Part shown: positions 1-6,808 of the stretch, in pieces | Layout: every line of letters starts with the position of its first letter | Numbering within the stretch: the stretch's first letter is position 1 | Source: an uncultured Alphaproteobacteria bacterium | GTDB lineage: Bacteria > Pseudomonadota > Alphaproteobacteria > UBA2966 | Length of the DNA stretch: 64,000 nt | Reading direction: 5' to 3' | Assembly: GCA_958295725.1 (NCBI GenBank) | Contig: OY282368.1 | Location: 2,254,001 to 2,318,000, forward strand | Program-made: the position numbers and the translations under genes | The notes under the pieces: generated by a model | Database searches by the model: none | What the model saw: only the letters and a program-made list of their open reading frames with translations | Told to the model about the DNA's origin: nothing

Positions 1-168
1 CGCTGCAACCTGATGGTCTACCAGTCGCGACTGGAGCGGACGGAGAAGATCTTCGTCGGCCGCCGGGAAGACCGGCTCCGGGCCGGGAACGGCGGCTACC
101 GGATCGCCGGACGCAAGGTCGTTCTCGACCAGTCGCTGCTGCCCCGCAGCATCACCATCTTCTTCTAG
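1..168 (+). CDS. Aromatic-ring-hydroxylating dioxygenase beta subunit, C-terminal end
   Basis: Only the last 55 codons lie in the window; the reading frame is open from base 1 to the TAG at 166-168. The visible residues (QSRLERTEKIFVGRREDRL, then a tail of the type AGRKVVLDQ..L..SITIFF) match the end of the small non-catalytic beta subunit of Rieske ring-hydroxylating dioxygenases, where an FVGRRED-like segment and a final VLDQ...FF strand are characteristic. The beta subunit packs with the Rieske/mononuclear-iron alpha subunit, which should lie to the left of the window. The substrate cannot be told from this fragment. The next gene is convergent and ends 6 bases away. Confidence 0.75.
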   Translation, partial: RCNLMVYQSRLERTEKIFVGRREDRLRAGNGGYRIAGRKVVLDQSLLPRSITIFF

Positions 169-174
169 AGCCGG

Positions 175-642
175 CTACCGGTTCGATTCCCAGAAGGAGA
201 TCAGCTTGATGGCGTCCGCGGCGTCGAGGCGGCCGAGGGGACCGGCGGCGTAGGAAGAGGCGCGGACCGTACCGTCCCCGAGCAAGATGAACTCCGCGGG
301 CTGGACGAATTCGCGGTCGCCCTCCCACAGGGCGCCAACCGCCCGGCCCTGCTCGCGGGTCACGCCGTGGGCGATGGGGAACGAGACGCCGGCGGCGACT
401 TCCCCGGCGTGTCGGGCGCCGTCCACGCTGCCGGCGACGACGACCCTGGCGTCGATCGCCTCGAGCGCCGATTCATGAGCTTCCCAGTCGTCCAACTGAC
501 GACGGCAGTAGGGTCACCAGTGACCGCGATAGAAGAGGACGACGTTGTAGCCGGCCCCGAGGGCGTCCGGGAGGGAGAGGGTTCCGGCGTCGCCCGCGAG
601 ATCGAGCGTCAACCCGGGAAACGGATCGCCGATATCGAGCAT
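175..642 (-). CDS. Peroxiredoxin-like (AhpC/TSA) protein, predicted selenoprotein with in-frame UGA at codon 43
   Basis: Reading from the ATG at 642-640 gives a thioredoxin-fold protein of 155 residues. It starts MLDIGDPFPGLTLDL, runs into VVLFYRGHW, meets one TGA (516-514), and continues PYCRRQLDDW to a TAG at 177-175. Cysteine homologues of this family carry FYRG.WCPYC, so the TGA sits exactly at the first, peroxidatic Cys; the second Cys (residue 46) is kept, giving UPYC. The frame stays open and family-like on both sides, and a SECIS-like hairpin follows the TGA (separate entry). An AGGTG sequence precedes the ATG at suitable spacing. Without recoding, a gene finder would call only the 106-residue part from a TTG at 495. 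The likely role is thiol- or selenol-dependent reduction of peroxides in the cytoplasm. The alternative is a nonsense mutation or a sequencing error. Confidence 0.75.
484..505 (-). promoter_or_regulatory. Bacterial SECIS-like hairpin downstream of the UGA codon
   Basis: In the transcript, sixteen nucleotides separate the UGA from the apical loop. The upper stem is GUCGUC pairing with GACGAC (six perfect pairs) around the five-base loop AGUUG. Two further C-G pairs lie below a single bulged U. The hairpin lies inside the coding region, as bacterial SECIS elements do. The known bacterial consensus asks for a short loop with a G near its 5' side, about 16 to 37 nt after the UGA, and this element meets it. 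SelB would bind it to deliver Sec-tRNA. No thermodynamic comparison was run. Confidence 0.65.
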
Positions 643-877
643 GTCGTTCACCTGGGATCGGGAGAGGCTGGACTTCCGTCCGTCCGGCCGATGCTAGACG
701 GTCGGACGGCCCAGGTAAACGGGCCGCGTCTCGCATACGCCCGAACCGCGAAGCCGGACGGCACGCGCGATGGAGGGTCTCCCTGTCATCGGGTGGGTTT
801 AGCGCGTACAACCGGGGGTGTCGGAGCGGGACCGGGCCCCGATGGACGATGCCGTCGGCAAGGAGAAGGATAGCGCC

Positions 878-1558
878 ATGACGTTCTCGGTCGCCGGACA
901 CTGCGCACGCACGGGCATGTTCGGGGTCTGCGTGGCGACGTCGAGCCTCGCCGTCGGCGCCCGCTGCTCCTGGGTCAAGGCCGGGACCGGCGCCGCCCTG
1001 ATCCAGAACTACGCCGACCCCGGCCTCGGGCCCGTCGCCCTCCGGGCGTTGGCGGATGGCCGCGACGCGCGGGCGACCGTCGACCACCTGGTGTCGGTGG
1101 GGCGCGGCATCGCCTGGCGCCAGATCATGATCGTGGATCGCGCGGGCGCCACGGCCCACTACGACGGCGAGAAGTGCCTCGGCATCCATCTCTGCGCCGA
1201 GGGCGCCCACTGCGTCGCCGGCGGGAACCTGCTCTCCAGCGCGGACGTGCCCCGGGCCACGGCGGACGGGTTCGACGGCGCGGACACGGACCTGCACCTC
1301 GGCGAGCGCCTTCTGCGGGCGCTGGAGGCGGGACTCGCGGCGGGCGGCGAGGCGAACGCGGAGCGCTCCGCCCACCTCCTGGTGGCGGACGAGCTCGACT
1401 GGCCGCTCATCGACCTGCGGGTCGATCTGCACGAGATGCCGGTCGCCGGGCTGCGCGGGGCATGGGAGGCGTTCGAGCCGGAGGCCGGCGGCTTCGTCGC
1501 CCGCGCCGTCGATCCCGACAACGCCCCCCGGCACGCGATCCCGGGCCGGGAGGGGTAG
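878..1558 (+). CDS. DUF1028 family protein (Ntn-hydrolase superfamily)
   Basis: This 226-residue protein begins MTFSVAGHCARTGMFGVCVATSSLAVG and contains a QNYADPGLGP segment and a GGNLL segment, all typical of DUF1028. The ATG at 878 is chosen because AGGAGAAGGA (861-870) lies just upstream and because removing Met would expose Thr2, the place of the N-terminal nucleophile in Ntn hydrolases. An upstream in-frame start at 818 gives an unconserved extension. The family has Ntn-type structure, but its substrates are poorly defined; it often lies in amine or amino-acid degradation loci, which fits the hydantoinase and sarcosine oxidase genes nearby. The MFS exporter gene follows after 33 bases. 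Confidence 0.8.
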   Translation: MTFSVAGHCARTGMFGVCVATSSLAVGARCSWVKAGTGAALIQNYADPGLGPVALRALADGRDARATVDHLVSVGRGIAWRQIMIVDRAGATAHYDGEKCLGIHLCAEGAHCVAGGNLLSSADVPRATADGFDGADTDLHLGERLLRALEAGLAAGGEANAERSAHLLVADELDWPLIDLRVDLHEMPVAGLRGAWEAFEPEAGGFVARAVDPDNAPRHAIPGREG

Positions 1559-1591
1559 CGGGCCGGTCCCCGGGCGGGCCCTCTCCGCAAA

Positions 1592-2839
1592 GTGACGGGA
1601 CCGGGGCGGATGCCGATCCGGCTTCACGCCGCGCCGGCGCTGGCGCCCTTCCGGGTGCGCAGCTACCGCTTCCAGTGGCCGGCCGACATGCTGACCTCCT
1701 GGGCCTTCGAGATGGAGACCCTGATCCTCGGCTGGTACGTGCTGGCGGAGACGGGATCGGTGGTGTGGCTCACGGCGTTCGGCTCGCTTCAGTTCGTCGG
1801 CACGCTGATCGCGCCCCTCGTCGGCGTCGTCGCCGACCGCATCGGCCGCCGCGCCCTGCTGTGCTGGACCCGGACGGCCTACATGGCGCTGGCCGGCGCG
1901 CTCATGGTCCTCGCCTTCGCCGGCGCGCTCACGGCCGGGGCGGTGCTCGTCATCGCCTTCCTCGCCGGACTGGTGCGCCCCTCGGACTGGTCGATGCGCA
2001 ACGCCCTGATCGGCGACACCATGCCGCCCCGCGCGTTGGCCGCCGCCATGGGCCTCAACCGCATGACCTGGGACACGGCGCGCATCGCCGGGGCACTGGC
2101 GGGGGCGGGCCTGTTCGCGGCGCTCGGCATCGGGCCGGCCTACGCCTTCGTCACGGCCTTCTACGCGGCCGGCCTTCTGCTGACGCTCCGGGTGTCCGGC
2201 CCGCGCCGCGCCGCCGCCGTCGCCGCCGCGCCGGCCTCGGGCGTCTGGCGCGAACTCAAGGAGGGCCTCGCGTTCGTCCGACACTCGCCGACCGTGCTGG
2301 CGCTGATGATCCTGGCCTTTCTCGTCAACCTGCTCGCCTTCCCGGCGACCATGGGCCTGCTGCCGCACGTGGCGAAGGAGATCTACGCCATCGACCAGAT
2401 CGGCCTCGGCCACCTCGTGGCGTCGTTCGCGGCGGGCTCGCTGATCGGCTCCCTGGCCATGACCGTGACCGGCGGGCCCGCGCGCGTCGGCAAGTTCATG
2501 GTGCTCAGCATCGTCGCATGGTATCTCAGTGTCCTGGTCCTCGGCGTCCAGGAGGCGAAATTGCCGGGGATCGTCGTGCTCACGGTCATCGGCGCGGCGC
2601 AGAACATCGGCATGATCGCGCTGGCGGTCATCCTCCTGCGGGTGACGCCGGAGGCCTTCCGCGGCCGCGTCATGGGCGTGCGCATCCTCGCCGTATACGG
2701 CCTGCCGACGGGGCTGCTCGGCTACGGCTTTCTCATCGACGCCTTCGGTTTCGCGCCGACGATGACGCTGGGGTCGCTGGCGGGTCTCGCGCTCACGACG
2801 CTGATCGCCGTTCGCTGGCGGAGGGAGATATGGACGTAG
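1592..2839 (+). CDS. MFS transporter (exporter-like)
   Basis: This 415-residue integral membrane protein has about 12 hydrophobic segments, two halves split by a charged loop near residue 200-225, and the MFS loop 2-3 signature (GVVADRIGRRALL). The N-terminal region, FRVRSYRFQWPADMLTSWA, resembles the DHA3/EntS-like group of drug and siderophore exporters. The first start is a GTG at 1592; an ATG at 1610 is equally possible and neither has a clear ribosome site. The gene lies 33 bases after the DUF1028 gene on the same strand, so the two may be cotranscribed. The substrate is unknown. Confidence 0.75.
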   Translation: MTGPGRMPIRLHAAPALAPFRVRSYRFQWPADMLTSWAFEMETLILGWYVLAETGSVVWLTAFGSLQFVGTLIAPLVGVVADRIGRRALLCWTRTAYMALAGALMVLAFAGALTAGAVLVIAFLAGLVRPSDWSMRNALIGDTMPPRALAAAMGLNRMTWDTARIAGALAGAGLFAALGIGPAYAFVTAFYAAGLLLTLRVSGPRRAAAVAAAPASGVWRELKEGLAFVRHSPTVLALMILAFLVNLLAFPATMGLLPHVAKEIYAIDQIGLGHLVASFAAGSLIGSLAMTVTGGPARVGKFMVLSIVAWYLSVLVLGVQEAKLPGIVVLTVIGAAQNIGMIALAVILLRVTPEAFRGRVMGVRILAVYGLPTGLLGYGFLIDAFGFAPTMTLGSLAGLALTTLIAVRWRREIWT

Positions 2840-3129
2840 GCGTTATCGCCATGCATTCCGCGCCCTCCATGAAACCGGGGCCATCGTCTTCGGCATTATG
2901 CCGACATGGGGATTCACGCTGGACGAGGGAGGCCTGGACACCGGAGCGCGAGCCATTATTCTCCGTTCTTGCCGGGATCGACGAGCCCTGCTTCGGGAGG
3001 AAACGAGCGAACATGTCCAGGTCGAAGCGCAAGATCCCCCGTCCACGAAACGGGCGCCGTCGACCGGATGGAGACCTCGGCCATCGGGCCGATCGGTGAG
3101 CGGTCGATGCGCCGCGGTACGATCTCGTA
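2840..3129 (+). other. Intergenic region with a short leader ORF before the methyltransferase
   Basis: No conventional gene is seen here. A 28-codon frame (3013-3099, MSRSKRKIPRPRNGRR...) has a strong GGAGGAA ribosome site 12 bases upstream. It is in the same frame as the methyltransferase at 3130, separated from it only by the TGA at 3097-3099. It may be a leader peptide, or a lost N-terminal extension of the methyltransferase. Base composition is slightly lower in GC than the flanking genes. Confidence 0.3.
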
Positions 3130-3960
3130 ATGCCCAGGGCCGTTCTCACGTGCCAGGACAATATGGCATTCATGCGATCCTTGGCGGATGAGACGTTCAA
3201 GCTGATCGTCACCTCTCCTCCGTACAATCTCGGCAAGCCGTACGAGGGGCATTCCAGCCTGGATATCTATCTTGCCATGCAGGAAAGGGTGATCGGGGAG
3301 TGTGTGCGACTTCTCGACGATCGCGGGTCGATCTGCTGGCAGGTCGGAAACTATGTCGAGAACGGCGCGATCGTGCCATTGGATTCCCTCTTGTACCCTC
3401 TGTTTCGCGCGCGAGGCCTGAAACTTCGGAACCGGATCGTCTGGCACTTCGGACACGGACTTCATTGCACGAAACGACTGTCGGGCCGGTACGAGACAAT
3501 AAACTGGTGGACCAAGGGCGACGATTATACGTGGCATCTGGACCCTGTCCGCGTGCCGGCGAAATACCCTAACAAGCGGCACTTCAAGGGACCCAATGCC
3601 GGCAAGCTGTCCGGGAACCCGAAGGGCAAGAATCCGAGCGACGTGTGGATATTCCCCAACGTCAAGAACAATCACCCGGAAAAGACGATTCATCCCTGCC
3701 AGTTCCCCGTGGAACTGGTGGAACGCCTCGTTCTGTCGATGACGGATGAAGGAGACGCCGTTTTCGATCCCTACATGGGCGTGGGCTCCGCCGCCGTCGC
3801 GGCTCTCAGGCATGGCCGCCGCGCCTACGGGTGCGACATCGTGAGCGAGTACGTCGATATCGCTCGCGAACGGGTCGAGGGGTTGGGAGCGGGAGCACTG
3901 AAGACACGGCCCATGGGGAAACCCATCTACGATCCGGCCCTGCCCAATGGCGGGCATTGA
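3130..3960 (+). CDS. Site-specific DNA methyltransferase (beta-type, TSPPYN)
   Basis: This 276-residue amino-methyltransferase transfers a methyl group from S-adenosylmethionine to adenine N6 or cytosine N4 in DNA. The catalytic motif IV TSPPYN is at residues 28-33. The SAM-binding motif I (FDPYMGVGSAAVAA, from residue 212) comes after it, the order expected of beta-class enzymes. A PEKTIHPCQFP segment precedes motif I, as usual. No restriction endonuclease gene adjoins it, so it is either a solitary regulatory methylase or half of a lost system. Codon use is less GC-biased than in its neighbours, suggesting acquisition. The ATG at 3130 lacks a good ribosome site; see the leader ORF upstream. 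The target sequence cannot be predicted. Confidence 0.85.
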   Translation: MPRAVLTCQDNMAFMRSLADETFKLIVTSPPYNLGKPYEGHSSLDIYLAMQERVIGECVRLLDDRGSICWQVGNYVENGAIVPLDSLLYPLFRARGLKLRNRIVWHFGHGLHCTKRLSGRYETINWWTKGDDYTWHLDPVRVPAKYPNKRHFKGPNAGKLSGNPKGKNPSDVWIFPNVKNNHPEKTIHPCQFPVELVERLVLSMTDEGDAVFDPYMGVGSAAVAALRHGRRAYGCDIVSEYVDIARERVEGLGAGALKTRPMGKPIYDPALPNGGH

Positions 3961-4062
3961 CGAAGGTATGAGATCGGGGACGAGGACGCCTGAAAACCGG
4001 CCGGCCCCTGCTTCGTTTTCAGATCGGCATACAGTCTTCCACCATCGGAGAGCCGTGTCCTC

Positions 4063-5112
4063 TCACCCCGCCCTCAGCTCCATCAACGTGTCATGGAGAG
4101 AGCGTGGGATCGCGATGCCCTCAATCGGCGTGCGCCGGCGCGCCGCGTAGCGGCGGTCCGAGGGCAGGCGCGCGCCGTCCTGTTCGAGGATCTTCCCGAA
4201 CAGGCTCTCGGCGTGGGCGAGCCAAGCGGCGCGTCCGTCCGCGCTCTCGCCGCCTCCCGCGCAGCGCGCCGGGTCGATGGCGAGCACGAACTCGCCGCCC
4301 TTCGACGGGCCGCCGTCGCCGTTATCGCGCTCGCCCGCCTCGTAACTGAAGAGATCGCCGATCAGGGCGCCGGCCAGCAACTCCACCATCAGGGCGAGCG
4401 CCGCCCCCTTGTACCCCCCGAAAGGCAGTTGCGCGCCCGCGAGGCCGGCCGCCGGATCGGTCGTGGGGTTGCCGTCCGGGTCGATGGCCCAGCCCTCGGG
4501 AATGGGCTTGCCGTCGCGCTCGTGGATCATGATCTCGCCCCGGGCGCAGGCGGCGGTCGCCTGATCGAACACCATCGGCGGGCGGCCCTCCCCTCGCGGC
4601 CAGGCGAAGGCGATCGGATTGGTGCCGTAGAGGGGGCGGATCCCGCCTGCCGGCGCCACGCAAGGGATGTAACCGGTGCAGGCGAAGGCGACCAACCCCC
4701 GCTCGGCGAGCGCCTCGGTCTCCGGCCACAACGCGGCGAAGTGATAACCGTTGACGAGCGCCAGCACGGCGATGCCCTGCGCGCGAGCCTTCGCGACCAG
4801 CGGCTCGCGACCGACCTTCAGCGCGAGGGGAGCGAAACCGTTGCCGGCGTCCACCCGCGCCACCCCCGGCGCCAGGTCGCGCACCGCCGGCACGGCGTCG
4901 GGGGTGACCTTGCCGCTCTTCACGGAGGCCATGTAGCCGGGCACGCGGAAGAGCCCGTGCGACTTGCAGTCGTCGCGCTCGGCCGCGGCGACCGTGTCGG
5001 CGACGGCCGTCGCCTGGTCCCTGGACAATCCGTGGGCGTCGAAGATCTCCATGGCCAGCGCATGGACCTCGTCGAGGGTGAGACGGGCGGGTTCCGACAT
5101 GGAGGAAGACAC
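4063..5112 (-). CDS. Malate/L-lactate dehydrogenase family oxidoreductase (Ldh2)
   Basis: This 349-residue NAD(P)-dependent oxidoreductase has the Ldh2/ureidoglycolate dehydrogenase fold, unrelated to classical Rossmann lactate dehydrogenase. Family features are the N-terminal AERDDCKSHGLFRVPGY segment, the NGYHFAALW segment around the catalytic His, GTNPIAFAWPR, and the C-terminal LPFGGYKGAALALMVELLAGAL. Members reduce or oxidise 2-oxo acids, ureidoglycolate or cyclic imino acids. The GTG at 5112 is preferred because GGAG lies seven bases upstream; an ATG four codons in is possible. It follows the hydantoinase genes on the same strand after about 100 bases and probably acts in the same ring-opening or amino-acid catabolic route, which is inferred from context only. 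Confidence 0.8.
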   Translation of the reverse strand: MSSSMSEPARLTLDEVHALAMEIFDAHGLSRDQATAVADTVAAAERDDCKSHGLFRVPGYMASVKSGKVTPDAVPAVRDLAPGVARVDAGNGFAPLALKVGREPLVAKARAQGIAVLALVNGYHFAALWPETEALAERGLVAFACTGYIPCVAPAGGIRPLYGTNPIAFAWPRGEGRPPMVFDQATAACARGEIMIHERDGKPIPEGWAIDPDGNPTTDPAAGLAGAQLPFGGYKGAALALMVELLAGALIGDLFSYEAGERDNGDGGPSKGGEFVLAIDPARCAGGGESADGRAAWLAHAESLFGKILEQDGARLPSDRRYAARRRTPIEGIAIPRSLHDTLMELRAG

Positions 5113-5209
5113 GGCAGCGCTCCGTGGCGAGGGCGGGGGACCGGAAGAACATACCGGACGCGCCCCTTCCGTTCAGGCCCCGGGGTCGAGGAAAGGGGTC
5201 CGCCCGATT

Positions 5210-6808
5210 TCAGACCAGCCCCAGTCGCCGGTCCTCGGCGGCCTTGTCCAGCGGCCGGTCGGCGGGATCGCCGAAACCGCCGCCGCCGGCCTCGTAGCGT
5301 TCGAGGGTCTCGCCGGGCCGCAGGACGAAGCGCCCTTTCCGGGCAACCTTCCGGCCGTTGACGCGGATCTCCCGGGCGGCGCCCGCCCCGCCGCCGAACA
5401 TGCCTTGCGCCGGATAGTCGGTGCGCACGCCCATGACGTCGACGACGAGGTCGCGGCCGGTGTCGTTGCGCATGAACACCTCTTGCCCGAGACCGCCGCG
5501 CGCGGCCCCGCCGCCGCCGGAACCCGGGCGCAAGGCCTTGCGCGTGACCGCGATGCCGGTCGCCGCCTCCCAGACCTCGACGGGGATCGCCGCGTTGGAG
5601 GACGGGGTGGAAAGGGTCGGCTCGCCGTCGTTGCCATCGGCGGCGCCGAAGCCGCCGGAGGCGAAATGGAGCGTGGCGAAGGGACGGCCGTCGCGGCGGG
5701 CGCCGCGAAAGGCGACCATGGCGATCATGCCGGAGTCGGCCTGCACGGCCCCGGGTGCCGCCGGGGCGAGCGCCCGGAAGATCAGCGTGGGCAGGAACCA
5801 GCCGACCGAGTGGCGTGCCGCCACGGCGCAGGGCGGCCGGGCATCGAGGATCGAGCCTTCGGGCGCGCTCACGGAGATCGCCCGCGTCGTGCCTCCGTTG
5901 TTGGGAACCGCGGCCGCGGCGACGCACTTGACGGCGTGGATGGAGTAGCCGTTGGTGAAGCAGAAGGGGACGTTGATGCCGTGGCGCACGCAGGCGTCGG
6001 TGCCGGCGTAGTCGATGGCGATCGAATCGCCCCGGACGGTGATCGCGCACCGCAGGGTCAGTGGCGAGTCGACGCCCTCGATCGTCATCTCGGCCGGATA
6101 GACGCCGTCGGGCATCTCGCCGATCCGGCTCCGCACGGCGCGTTCCGAGAAGGCGCGGATCCGGCGACTCAGGGGCGTGAGGTCGGCGACGGCGTACTCG
6201 TCCATGAAGGCGTCGAGTCGGCGCCCGAGGACGTTCACGCAGGCGACGTTGGCCATGACGTCGCCCACGACCTGCTCGGGCACGCGGACGTTGACGCGCA
6301 GCAGGTCGAAGAGCAGCCGGTCGAGCCGGCCGCCGCGCGCCAGCTTGAGGACCGGCAGGCGCAGGCCCTCCTGGTGGATATCCGTGGCCTCGCTGCCGAA
6401 GCCCTGGCCGCCGACATCGGGCAGGTGCGTGACCGAGAGGGCATAAGCGACGACGCGGCCGCCGCGGAACACCGGCGCCATGACGTTGATGTCGTAGGTG
6501 TGGCCGGTGCCCATCCAGGGATCGTTGGTGACCACGACGTCCCCCGGCGCGAGGGTCTCGGGCGGGAACCTGGCGAGCATGTGGGCGAGCGTCGCGGGGG
6601 CCGAACCGGTGAAGGAGGGGATCGAGTGGGTCCCCTGGGCCAGGAGCTCGCCGTCGGTGTCGAGCAACATGACCGAGAGGTCGTGGGCCTCGCGGACCAC
6701 GGTCGAGAAGGCGGCGCGGACCAGGGTCGAAACCCCCTCGTCGACGATGCCGACGAGCCGGTCCCAGAGGATCTTGAGGCCGATCGGATCGTGGTCCGGC
6801 GTCGTCAC
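5210..6808 (-). CDS. hyuB: Hydantoinase B/oxoprolinase family protein
   Basis: This 532-residue protein is the B subunit type of ATP-dependent hydantoinases and 5-oxoprolinases. The N-terminus (DPIGLKILWDRLVGIVDEG.), the VVTNDPWMGTGHTYDI motif, a THLPDVGG segment and the glycine-rich C-terminal RYEAGGGGFGDP are all HyuB hallmarks. The length is as usual for the family. It starts with GTG at 6808, overlapping the hyuA stop by four bases (GTGA), so the two subunits are translationally coupled. Together they would open a five-membered cyclic amide using ATP. The exact substrate (hydantoin, 5-oxoproline, N-methylhydantoin or an acetophenone-type compound) is not decidable from sequence alone. N-methylhydantoin would lead to sarcosine, and sarcosine oxidase is encoded 10 kb away. 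Confidence 0.88.
   Translation of the reverse strand: MTTPDHDPIGLKILWDRLVGIVDEGVSTLVRAAFSTVVREAHDLSVMLLDTDGELLAQGTHSIPSFTGSAPATLAHMLARFPPETLAPGDVVVTNDPWMGTGHTYDINVMAPVFRGGRVVAYALSVTHLPDVGGQGFGSEATDIHQEGLRLPVLKLARGGRLDRLLFDLLRVNVRVPEQVVGDVMANVACVNVLGRRLDAFMDEYAVADLTPLSRRIRAFSERAVRSRIGEMPDGVYPAEMTIEGVDSPLTLRCAITVRGDSIAIDYAGTDACVRHGINVPFCFTNGYSIHAVKCVAAAAVPNNGGTTRAISVSAPEGSILDARPPCAVAARHSVGWFLPTLIFRALAPAAPGAVQADSGMIAMVAFRGARRDGRPFATLHFASGGFGAADGNDGEPTLSTPSSNAAIPVEVWEAATGIAVTRKALRPGSGGGGAARGGLGQEVFMRNDTGRDLVVDVMGVRTDYPAQGMFGGGAGAAREIRVNGRKVARKGRFVLRPGETLERYEAGGGGFGDPADRPLDKAAEDRRLGLV

Noticed and set aside
170..195. Apparent T-arm (GGTTCGATTCC) of a tRNA
   Set aside because: Lies at the end of the selenoprotein gene with no cloverleaf around it.
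175..495. Separate 106-residue gene starting at TTG 495
   Set aside because: It begins in the middle of the peroxiredoxin fold, after the active site; the family N-terminus is encoded just upstream across the TGA.
473..2413. Long open frame of 646 codons on the minus strand
   Set aside because: Arg/Gly/His-rich shadow opposite DUF1028 and the MFS gene, produced by the high GC third positions; no family features.
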